In this document: positions 1 through 5,410 of the stretch, piece by piece | How the letters are laid out: the number at the start of each line of letters is the position of its first letter | Position numbering within the stretch: position 1 is the first letter of the stretch | DNA from: Fluviicola sp. | Lineage (GTDB): Bacteria > Bacteroidota > Bacteroidia > Flavobacteriales_D > Crocinitomicaceae | DNA: 8,914 nt | Direction: 5' to 3' | NCBI RefSeq assembly: GCF_030151805.1 | Contig: NZ_JASLCN010000294.1 | Location: forward strand, 1 to 8,914 | Program-made: the position numbers and the translations under genes | Notes under the pieces: generated by a model | Told to the model about the DNA's origin: nothing | Seen by the model: the letters and a program-made list of their open reading frames with translations, nothing else | Databases searched by the model: none

Positions 1-116
1 GATGGATTGCACAATGGAAAGAAATGTCAGAAGGTGGAGAACCAATCGGTCGTCCGAGACAAATCTACACAGGTGCTGTTACCAGAGATTACGTTTCGAT
101 TACAGACAGAAAATAA
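1..116 (+). CDS. gltA: citrate synthase, C-terminal end (5' truncated by window)
   Basis: Reading from base 3, 37 codons are open up to the TAA at 114-116; bases 1-2 belong to the preceding codon. The peptide starts WIAQWKEM and contains IGRPRQIYTG, which is the characteristic C-terminal signature of bacterial citrate synthases: the last helix followed by the conserved GRPRQ-Y-G stretch, whose arginine contributes to the active site across the dimer. The enzyme condenses oxaloacetate and acetyl-CoA into citrate in the TCA cycle, in the cytoplasm. The catalytic His/Asp region lies outside the window. A longer open frame over the same bases (2-199) runs through the terminator and has no recognisable protein features, so it was not used. 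A hairpin terminator follows 16 bases after the stop. Identity is fairly certain despite the short fragment, because the C-terminal motif is highly conserved. Confidence 0.85.
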   Translation, partial: WIAQWKEMSEGGEPIGRPRQIYTGAVTRDYVSITDRK

Positions 117-132
117 TCATTTTTCATAGAAT

Positions 133-169
133 AAAAAAAAGCGGATGGTTTCAATCATCCGCTTTTTTT
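133..169 (+). terminator. Rho-independent terminator of citrate synthase gene, possibly bidirectional
   Basis: The stem GCGGATG (141-147) pairs with CATCCGC (156-162). It can be extended inward by a G-T and a T-A pair, leaving a TTCA tetraloop. It is preceded by eight A (133-140) and followed by seven T (163-169), so it can end transcription on either strand. It lies directly after the citrate synthase stop codon. Confidence 0.9.
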
Positions 170-430
170 ATCTCTTTTTCCGAGAAGAATTCTGAATGAA
201 GGGGACGTGATGCATCGGTAATAATGTAGAAAACTCACCAAGCTATTATAAGCTCTAAAAACTATGTGACCTACTGTGCACGATGTGGTTTATTTTACCA
301 CATAGAACACATAGTGAATGTTCCCATTTAAGCCTGGATTGTTTTCTAAATCAAAGACTGTATTATTATTTGGTAAGCATAATACATCAAGTCCGATGCA
401 TCGCGCGCCGACTCTTTTCTGTTTTCAGAT
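170..430. other. intergenic region without a gene; holds palindromic elements
   Basis: No credible coding frame is present between the citrate synthase terminator and the terminator of the minus-strand gene. The stretch contains the nested inverted repeat at 261-315. It also holds two copies of GATGCATCGG in inverted orientation, at 209-218 and (as reverse complement) 393-402; the right copy is part of the perfect 10-bp palindrome CGATGCATCG at 394-403. The roughly 194-bp unit they bound could be a degenerate MITE-like or REP-like element, but no target-site duplication is evident. Nothing else was recognised here. Confidence 0.4.
261..315. repeat. nested palindromic (REP/MITE-like) intergenic element
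   Basis: The outer arms ACTATGTG (261-268) and CACATAGT (308-315) are perfect 8-bp inverted repeats. Inside them, ATGTGGT (283-289) and ACCACAT (297-303) form a second 7-bp stem with a 7-base loop. The right half also carries CACATAG twice at a 9-base period (299-305 and 308-314). The structure could fold on either strand, but no T-tract follows, so it is not a standard terminator. From memory, similar TATGTG/CACATA palindromes recur between genes in Flavobacteriia; this was not checked. Confidence 0.55.
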
Positions 431-460
431 AAAAAAAGTGCCACCGTTTCCGATGGCACC
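431..460 (-). terminator. Rho-independent terminator of the minus-strand propeller gene
   Basis: Read on the minus strand, GTGCCA (459-454) and TGGCAC (443-438) form the lower stem. A single mismatch and two further G-C pairs lead to a four-base loop, and seven T follow (complement of the A run at 431-437). It lies 25 bases after the stop codon of the 485-2428 gene, in the orientation that would end that transcript. Confidence 0.85.
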
Positions 461-484
461 CTTTCGTGAATAGTGATTTAGGTA

Positions 485-2428
485 TTATTTCCCGATCATT
501 ACTTTTGTAAGTAACTGATTCCATTTCACATAGTATAAACCGGATTGTAGATCAGATAGATTGATTGTTGTTTCTGTTGCAGTAACAGGAATCTTTCGAA
601 CAACTGCACCTTGCGCATTGATTAATTCCAATTCACTTCCAACCAAATCAGAAGAAATTATTACTGTTAATACATCAGAAGCCGGATTCGGGTAAATCTG
701 AATAAATGCAGTATTTAAATCTTCCAAACCTGCACTTGAACAGGAAACAATCACTGTTTGCGCTTCATTGGAACTATTTCCGTTTCCATCTGCGAAAACC
801 CAGTTAATCGTATACGTTCCCGGTGTTGCATATGAAAGCGGATCTGTCGTTGTTCCGGTAATTGTTCCGGTACAATTATCTGTCGCTGCAGGAACACTCG
901 TTACAGTATCATTACAAGCAATATTCAAAGTCGGAAGAGGAGTTGTAACAGGATTCTCAGAATCAGTCACGATAATATGCTGATCTGCCGTAATCACATT
1001 TCCGTTTCCATCATCAAAAGTCCAGGTAATGGTTGTCATACCGATTGTTGTAACCGGGAAAACAGTTGTGGTCGTTCCGGTAACAGTTCCGGCACAGTTA
1101 TCTGTCGTTGTCGGAGCAACCGGTGTCACACTACACGAACCGCTTACGTTGCTTAGAACAGGTGTGGCAGGATCTTCCGCATCATTGATTGTTACTGTTT
1201 GAGTCTGTGAGATCGTTCCGTTTGCATTGGTAAAAATCCAGGTAACTGTGAACGTTCCTTGCGTTGTGTAAGTCGTCGGATCGGTAGTTGTAGCCGTAAC
1301 AGCTCCGTTATCTGCTGTCGGAGCAGTCAGAGTGGCACTGCATTCATCAGAAACAGCAGGAAGTGTTGCCTGGTCCGGAACAGGAATCGGGCCATTCGGA
1401 GCCGGGTACGTTTTTAAAACACATTTATTTGCACCGATACACCCTACAATACTCCCGGATTCAATAATGGAAAGAGTCGATCCGTTAACTACTTCAAAAC
1501 CTGAAGGTCCGGTAAAAGCAGAAGCTGAAGCGATCACAAAATCCCCTGTAGACTGATCAATGTCAAAAGCTCTTCCGTATCCAAAAGACCAGGAAGCTCC
1601 CGGCAAAGTACTTGTATACACAGAAGTCAAAGGCAATACCGGCGGATTCGTAATGTCGTATTGATACATTTTTTTGTCTGAAAGTGTCCAGAAATAAAGC
1701 TTGTTATTATAATAACGAAGTAAAACACCACTTACTCCAACGTTAACAGCAGTTCCCAAAGTGTCATTATTCAATACATCGATTGAGTTAATTGAAGTTC
1801 CTCCGATTACCCAAAGTTTCCCCTGGTTGTCATAAGTAATTCCTTTAATCCCTCCAACTCCCGGATTAAACTTCGCAACTACCGTATTGGTTACCGTATC
1901 AATTTTCACCAATTGAGCTCCCTGATCCAAATACATGAACCCTTCGGCAAATTGCATATGATTACTGTATGTTGAGATTTCATTATTCGGCTCCGTAACC
2001 GGAGTCAAAGTATTGTTCTGAAGGTCAATCAACGAAACAACTCCGCCCTGGGCATAACAAGCATAAGCTTTTGTAGCACTTGCCACTCCCAAAGTCTGAG
2101 GGGCATTCGGAAATGTGTGGATTTCCGTCATCGAAGGATAATTGACAATCGTGATTCTACCAGCTCCGTTAGGTTTTTCAGCAAGAATCGCTTTGTTTCC
2201 CGCAATCACATAATCCTGCAGGACGTTAAAACCACTTGTGTTGTTCGCAGACTGATACAATCCGGTCGAGTTCGTTGCAGGGCTTACCGTTGTGTTTCGG
2301 ACAAAAACATCCCCGTTTGTACTTCCGAAATTTCCTTCCGCAATGAGTTCTAAACGAAATGTTGTTTGAGCTTGTAGTGTAGTGGTTAAGATTAAAAAGC
2401 CAAGTACCAATTTGATTTTTTTCATCAT
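485..2428 (-). CDS. T9SS-secreted BtuG-like beta-propeller with HYR-like modules, B12 riboswitch-controlled
   Basis: This 647-residue protein starts at the first of two adjacent ATGs. Residues 1-20 form a signal peptide (MMKKIK, hydrophobic core, cleavage near LQA-Q) with no lipobox cysteine. Residues about 24-345 look like a YncE/DUF5074-type beta-propeller: an opening EGNFGSTNGDV motif, then recurring strands such as GITYDNQGKLWVIGG and NNKLYFWTLSDKKMYQYD. Three HYR-like beta modules follow at about 349-416, 417-489 and 490-564. A type A T9SS sorting domain ends the protein (about 574-647: IYPNPASD, NAQG, LSDLQSGLYYVKW, C-terminal KVMIGK). In Bacteroides, BtuG propellers bind cobalamin at the cell surface beside the TonB receptor BtuB. 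The B12 riboswitch in this gene's leader supports a similar role, here with T9SS anchoring or release instead of a lipid anchor. No btuB gene is in the window. The domain layout is well supported; ligand binding is inferred from the propeller resemblance and the riboswitch. It could instead be an adhesin with a propeller. Confidence 0.8.
   Translation of the reverse strand: MMKKIKLVLGFLILTTTLQAQTTFRLELIAEGNFGSTNGDVFVRNTTVSPATNSTGLYQSANNTSGFNVLQDYVIAGNKAILAEKPNGAGRITIVNYPSMTEIHTFPNAPQTLGVASATKAYACYAQGGVVSLIDLQNNTLTPVTEPNNEISTYSNHMQFAEGFMYLDQGAQLVKIDTVTNTVVAKFNPGVGGIKGITYDNQGKLWVIGGTSINSIDVLNNDTLGTAVNVGVSGVLLRYYNNKLYFWTLSDKKMYQYDITNPPVLPLTSVYTSTLPGASWSFGYGRAFDIDQSTGDFVIASASAFTGPSGFEVVNGSTLSIIESGSIVGCIGANKCVLKTYPAPNGPIPVPDQATLPAVSDECSATLTAPTADNGAVTATTTDPTTYTTQGTFTVTWIFTNANGTISQTQTVTINDAEDPATPVLSNVSGSCSVTPVAPTTTDNCAGTVTGTTTTVFPVTTIGMTTITWTFDDGNGNVITADQHIIVTDSENPVTTPLPTLNIACNDTVTSVPAATDNCTGTITGTTTDPLSYATPGTYTINWVFADGNGNSSNEAQTVIVSCSSAGLEDLNTAFIQIYPNPASDVLTVIISSDLVGSELELINAQGAVVRKIPVTATETTINLSDLQSGLYYVKWNQLLTKVMIGK
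737..1384 (-). repeat. three tandem HYR-like modules inside the propeller protein
   Basis: Protein residues about 349-564 contain three related units of 70-75 residues. Each has a T-x-D-N-(C/G) turn, a TGT(T)TD-like strand, a GT-T-W-F strand, then DGNGN or NANG and a closing V-I-V/T-I-N-D strand. Units 2 and 3 each have a cysteine pair (C432/C445 and C505/C519). Unit 1 keeps C363 but has glycine (G375) where the others have the DNC cysteine. Repeat-level DNA similarity is visible, for example around 853-895 and 1074-1115. Such modules probably act as a stalk between the propeller and the sorting domain. Confidence 0.65.
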
Positions 2429-2485
2429 TTGTTGTATTTATTAAAACGATGAAAAAGTAACGGCCACAGCCAATGAATGACTTGA

Positions 2486-2534
2486 CAATTTGCTCCTTCA
2501 CTTTTTCACCGAAAGTTACAGTTCATGCAAATTG
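2486..2534 (-). promoter_or_regulatory. possible expression-platform stem of the B12 riboswitch
   Basis: On the minus strand, CAATTTGC (2534-2527) begins at the last base of the riboswitch CCTGCC and is the perfect complement of GCAAATTG (2493-2486), 33 bases further on. The 8-bp stem would therefore compete with or stack on the closing P1 helix, as expected of a switching element. An AAGGAG sequence (2498-2493) abuts the distal arm but is about 65 bases from the start codon. No T-tract terminator was found between the aptamer and the ATG, so control of translation or an unrecognised mechanism is more likely. The switching role is inference. Confidence 0.4.
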
Positions 2535-2705
2535 GCAGGTCTCCTGACTCAGTCCTTCAATTCACCTTCCCATCCTTCCCTCTTTGAATATTGAGTTTAC
2601 GGACAGTGGTATTTCGAATTAAATATGGACTCTTACAGTTGCGGGAACAGTTCCGGATTTACACCGGATTCCCTTTTAATCCCGAAAACAACGGGAACCG
2701 AATCG
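2533..2705 (-). promoter_or_regulatory. cobalamin (B12) riboswitch aptamer
   Basis: Read on the minus strand, the conserved blocks of the cobalamin riboswitch occur in order. They are AAAAGGGAATCCGGTG with TAAATCCGG (about 2675-2650), CCCGCAACTGTAAGA (about 2645-2631), CCACTG within the complement of CAGTGG (about 2609-2604), two GGGAAGG copies (2580-2574 and 2571-2565), and GAGTCAGGAGACCTGCC, the B12-box-like 3' block (2551-2535). GGTTCCC near 2700 can pair with GGGAATCC to form P2. Such riboswitches normally lower expression of B12 uptake or synthesis genes when adenosyl- or methylcobalamin is plentiful. The only gene downstream on this strand is the secreted propeller gene starting at 2428, about 105 bases after the aptamer. 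Orientation and order fit control of that gene. The exact aptamer limits are approximate. Confidence 0.95.
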
Positions 2706-2710
2706 CGGTA

Positions 2711-2741
2711 CAAAAGTAATCCGAATTCTCTGGTTTCAAAA
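2711..2741 (-). promoter_or_regulatory. Bacteroidota-type promoter for the B12-riboswitch transcript
   Basis: On the minus strand, TACTTTTG (2718-2711) matches the Bacteroidota -7 consensus TAnnTTTG. TTTTG (2741-2737) fits the -33 element with an 18-base gap. Transcription would begin near 2706, right at the 5' edge of the riboswitch, so the transcript would contain the whole aptamer. Confidence 0.65.
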
Positions 2742-2790
2742 CTTGTCTCTGGATTATTTGATTCCGCGGATAAATTCAACTTCAAATAAC

Positions 2791-2818
2791 ATTTTGTTTA
2801 AATAAACTTAAACAAAAT
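2791..2818. repeat. 11-bp perfect inverted repeat in the divergent promoter region
   Basis: ATTTTGTTTAA (2791-2801) and TTAAACAAAAT (2808-2818) are exact reverse complements around a six-base centre. It lies between the two divergent T9SS genes, about 50 bases upstream of the riboswitch promoter and 70 upstream of the rightward -7 box. Being entirely A/T apart from one G-C pair per arm and lacking a gene end nearby, it resembles an operator more than a terminator. No regulator is known for it. Confidence 0.45.
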
Positions 2819-2887
2819 CAATTTAGTCGAATTTCAAACTTATCCGAAGCATAACCCACTCATAAACAGCCTGCTAAAATTGAAGTA

Positions 2888-2895
2888 TAACTTTG
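2888..2895 (+). promoter_or_regulatory. candidate -7 box for the 2932 T9SS gene
   Basis: TAACTTTG matches TAnnTTTG exactly, 36 bases before the ATG at 2932. No clear -33 TTG lies at the 18-base distance seen at two other promoters in this window, so the promoter is either weak or activator dependent. Its position excludes the upstream in-frame TTG at 2893 as the real start. Confidence 0.45.
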
Positions 2896-2931
2896 CCCCG
2901 TTACAACTCAAACTCTTCATTCTCTGGCGCT

Positions 2932-3978
2932 ATGAAACAAATTCATACTTTCCTTAAATGCCTGCCCCTAATTCTTTTCATTATTTTTTCAAGCAAAAAT
3001 GTTGCTTCAGCCCAATGTCCGGATGGAACTTTGGGAGTAGCCGGCCCGGGATGCGGATGCTTAAGCGGATGTAATTTAACCAGTTTGGGAGGACCGAATT
3101 GCTCACCTTCCGTTGGCGGAGATTGTACCGGCGGACAAAGAACCATGTCGGAAGATATTATCGTTCCGGCAGGATGTACTTACACCATAACTGCAACCAT
3201 GCGAAATCGTACCGGGGGCTGCACTTCATCCGGCGCTGATTCCGGAGATAAACTCAAAGTAGACATTTCCGGAGGTGGAAAAGGTTTTCAAACAGGAAGC
3301 AGCAATGCAACTTTAAATGACAGCTATACACTAGCCGGACCGGGAACGATTACCGTATCCGGATCAGCAAACAGGGCGGATGAAATCATTACGTATTCAA
3401 CAACTTCAAGCGGAGCTACCTGCGTAAGTTGCATGAGTACACTACCGGTCGAACTCGTTTCTTTTGATGCCAAGCAGGAAGGAAATGCTGTTGCTTGCTC
3501 CTGGTCAACTCAATCTGAAAAAAACTGCGACTACTTCACTGTAGAAAGAAGTGCAGACGGAATTCATTTCGACGTATTGGGCTACATGAAAGGTGCCGGA
3601 AACACGTCCAATCTTTTGAAATACAAACTGTACGATTCCGATCCGTTTTTCTCAACCACCAGCTATTACAGATTGCTGCAAACCGACCTGAACGGTCAGA
3701 CACGCTACCTGGAAGTAAAAACAGTAAAAGCAAGACAAACCCATGAATTACAGATTTTCCCGAATCCATCCAAGGGAACAATCCAGATCAGCGGAGAATT
3801 CGAAGCACTTCAAAACTCCAAATTGATTGATCTTTCCGGAAGAGAATTATTCATCGACCGCTCAGATTTACAGAATAGTAAAACGTTGATCATCTCTGAT
3901 CTTCCGGTTGGAATCTACAGCCTGATGTATTTTGACAACGAAAAAATGGTTTCGGAGCGTATTGTTGTTACTCCTTAA
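2932..3978 (+). CDS. secreted Cys/Gly-rich protein with T9SS sorting domain
   Basis: This 348-residue protein is taken from the ATG at 2932, because a signal peptide begins there (MKQIHTFLK, hydrophobic LPLILFIIF, cleavage near VASA-QC). Residues about 28-170 are rich in Cys, Gly and Ser with ten cysteines (29, 41, 43, 47, 57, 65, 82, 97, 164, 167). This implies a disulfide-stabilised extracellular domain that I do not recognise. Residues about 171-265 (LPVELVSFDAK, FTVERSADGIHF, SYYRLLQTDLNG) match the fibronectin-like linker domain that often precedes T9SS signals. Residues about 273-348 are a type A sorting domain (LQIFPNPSKG, LIDLSGREL, ISDLPVGIYSLMYF). It is therefore exported by Sec and then by T9SS to the surface or medium. 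It diverges from the riboswitch-controlled gene and overlaps the opposing methyltransferase gene by 11 bp at its 3' end. Function of the N-terminal domain is unknown. Confidence 0.85.
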   Translation: MKQIHTFLKCLPLILFIIFSSKNVASAQCPDGTLGVAGPGCGCLSGCNLTSLGGPNCSPSVGGDCTGGQRTMSEDIIVPAGCTYTITATMRNRTGGCTSSGADSGDKLKVDISGGGKGFQTGSSNATLNDSYTLAGPGTITVSGSANRADEIITYSTTSSGATCVSCMSTLPVELVSFDAKQEGNAVACSWSTQSEKNCDYFTVERSADGIHFDVLGYMKGAGNTSNLLKYKLYDSDPFFSTTSYYRLLQTDLNGQTRYLEVKTVKARQTHELQIFPNPSKGTIQISGEFEALQNSKLIDLSGRELFIDRSDLQNSKTLIISDLPVGIYSLMYFDNEKMVSERIVVTP

Positions 3979-5122
3979 TAGTTTCTTCTGCTGTTCCTTT
4001 TTTCGAACCTTCGTAAATCGAATACTTTCGGAAAGAACACTCCAGGTCACCGTTGAACAATTTGTACTTTTTATCCGGTTTTAAGGCCAGGTATTTGAAT
4101 CCGGCTTCGCTGGAAGAGATAATGAAACAAGTATAACCCAACAAACGGTGTTTCATAATACTTCCCAAATTTCCATATAAATCTTCCACATCCGTTTCCA
4201 ATCGCTCACCGTAAGGCGGATTTGAAATCAAAACAGCCGGTCCTTCCGGAAACGGAAACTCATCTACCGATGCATTGTGTACATCAACAAATCTTCCAAA
4301 GGAAAAGCCTCTCAGATTTCTTTTGGTTTTCATCACCATTTGCGGATCGATATCACCACCAATTAGCGTACAAGGTAATTCCTTCACTACTTTATTGGCA
4401 CTTGAATGAATTTCATCCCATAATTTCGCATCAAAATTCCACATATTCTTAAACGCATAGTGGCTTCTTTCGATGTTGGATGGAATTCCGGCAGCCAATA
4501 ATGCTGCTTCGATCAACAGAGTTCCGGAACCACAAAAAGGGTCGATCAAAGTTGTTTTCTTATCCCATTGTGTCATACGCAAAAGAGCCGCAGCAACCAC
4601 TTCATTCAACGGAGCGTCTCCTGTAGATTGTCTGTAACCACGCTGGAAAAGCGGCAAACCACTCGTATTTACGGAGATAACTCCTTCGTTTTCCCGAACA
4701 TACAAATCGATGACGATCTGAGGTGATTTTACATTGATATCCGGGCGTTCTCCCTTTACATCCCTGAAATGATCCACAATGGCATCTTTGATCAGCAAAA
4801 ACGGAAACTGAGAGTGATTGAAAATCGTTGAATTTACTGCTCCTTTTACTGCAAATGTTTTCTTCACATCAAAAAGAGAAGACCAATTGATTTTTTTCGC
4901 TTCATGATACAGATCCTTTTCTGTTTTCACAGAGAATCTTCTCAACTCAACCAAAACGGAAATAGCACAGCGAATATGCAGGTTCAGGAAGTAAACATCC
5001 TTCCACTCACCTTCTATCTGAACTGCTCTATTGAGTTTCGTACAATCGGAATATCCCAATTCATTCAGTTCTTCCGCAAGTACATCTTCTAAGCCGTAAA
5101 ATGTTTTGAGTACAATTTTCAT
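3968..5122 (-). CDS. rlmL: THUMP-domain 23S rRNA guanine-N2 methyltransferase (RlmL-type)
   Basis: This 384-residue cytoplasmic enzyme has a THUMP RNA-binding domain at about residues 45-155, after an N-terminal ferredoxin-like region. A class I SAM-dependent methyltransferase domain follows (about 160-372). Visible motifs are RGYRQSTGDAPLNE (161-174), the SAM-binding DPFCGSGTLLIEAA (194-207), GGDIDP (255-260) carrying the acidic SAM-ribose contact, and the catalytic NPPYGER (301-307) typical of N2-guanine methylation. E. coli RlmL makes m2G2445 in 23S rRNA and is fused to RlmK (about 700 residues). This protein is the RlmL half only, the usual form outside gammaproteobacteria (compare B. subtilis YpsC). 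The exact target base is not shown by sequence. The lysine-rich C-terminal tail (EGSKKGTAEETIKE) extends past the fold. The ATG at 5122 is supported by the conserved opening MKIVLKTFYGLEDVLAEEL. Confidence 0.88.
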   Translation of the reverse strand: MKIVLKTFYGLEDVLAEELNELGYSDCTKLNRAVQIEGEWKDVYFLNLHIRCAISVLVELRRFSVKTEKDLYHEAKKINWSSLFDVKKTFAVKGAVNSTIFNHSQFPFLLIKDAIVDHFRDVKGERPDINVKSPQIVIDLYVRENEGVISVNTSGLPLFQRGYRQSTGDAPLNEVVAAALLRMTQWDKKTTLIDPFCGSGTLLIEAALLAAGIPSNIERSHYAFKNMWNFDAKLWDEIHSSANKVVKELPCTLIGGDIDPQMVMKTKRNLRGFSFGRFVDVHNASVDEFPFPEGPAVLISNPPYGERLETDVEDLYGNLGSIMKHRLLGYTCFIISSSEAGFKYLALKPDKKYKLFNGDLECSFRKYSIYEGSKKGTAEETIKE

Positions 5123-5152
5123 AAAGTGAATTCAATTATTGATATAAGAGCA

Positions 5153-5160
5153 CAAAAGTA
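5153..5160 (-). promoter_or_regulatory. candidate -7 box for the methyltransferase gene
   Basis: On the minus strand, TACTTTTG is an exact TAnnTTTG match and identical to the -7 box of the riboswitch transcript. It lies 31 bases before the ATG at 5122. No convincing -33 TTG is seen at the expected distance; an inverted repeat (5164-5180) occupies the spacer instead. Confidence 0.5.
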
Positions 5161-5163
5161 GAC

Positions 5164-5180
5164 AAAAGCTAAGAGCTTTT
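5164..5180. repeat. 7-bp inverted repeat abutting the methyltransferase -7 box
   Basis: AAAAGCT (5164-5170) and AGCTTTT (5174-5180) are perfect complements around AAG. The element begins four bases upstream of the -7 box at 5153-5160, in the promoter spacer, so it could be an operator. Its symmetric, short-centred form is less suited to a terminator hairpin. The rest of the 288-base divergent gap shows no other recognisable element, apart from a TAATTTTG at 5397-5404 just before the patatin gene. Confidence 0.35.
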
Positions 5181-5410
5181 CTAAATAACTTGAGTTTAGA
5201 CCAAGAATCTTGTCAGATCAGCGTTCAAAAACAGATTTTTCACAACACGATTCCAAAAACTCCGTTTACTGCATTGAATTTTTACAAATCCGGACAAAGA
5301 CTGGTCTTTTTTAAGAAATCTGATGGCACATCTGAAGCTCAGGTTAAATAGTGACAGAAATAAGGGAAAACACTATTCTTTTAGGTAAAAAAAAATTAAT
5401 TTTGATTTTC

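Noticed and set aside
2..199. 65-codon frame over the start of the window
   Set aside because: It crosses the terminator hairpin. The overlapping frame from base 3 carries the citrate synthase C-terminal motif.
737..1384. Repetitive DNA resembling a CRISPR-like or satellite array
   Set aside because: The repetition follows 70-75 residue protein modules on the minus strand and diverges at the DNA level, so it is a coding repeat.
2441..2488. Fifteen-codon frame (TTG start) after an AAGGAG in the leader, a possible leader peptide
   Set aside because: A TTG start and reliance on a Shine-Dalgarno are both unusual for Bacteroidota, and there is no B12-related or regulatory codon content. Chance is likely.
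2226..2501. Minus-strand 91-residue frame starting GTG in the riboswitch leader, preceded by no SD but overlapping AAGGAG
   Set aside because: It runs out of frame into the propeller gene, has no recognisable protein features, and its signal is explained by the main gene in another frame.
5397..5404. TAATTTTG as a -7 box for the patatin gene
   Set aside because: It fits TAnnTTTG but leaves only six bases to the ATG and has no -33 element, so it would need a nearly leaderless transcript. Kept only as a remark.
5351..5410. GTG start giving a 20-residue N-terminal extension of the patatin protein
   Set aside because: The ATG at 5411 starts a normal signal peptide; the extension would place charged residues ahead of it.
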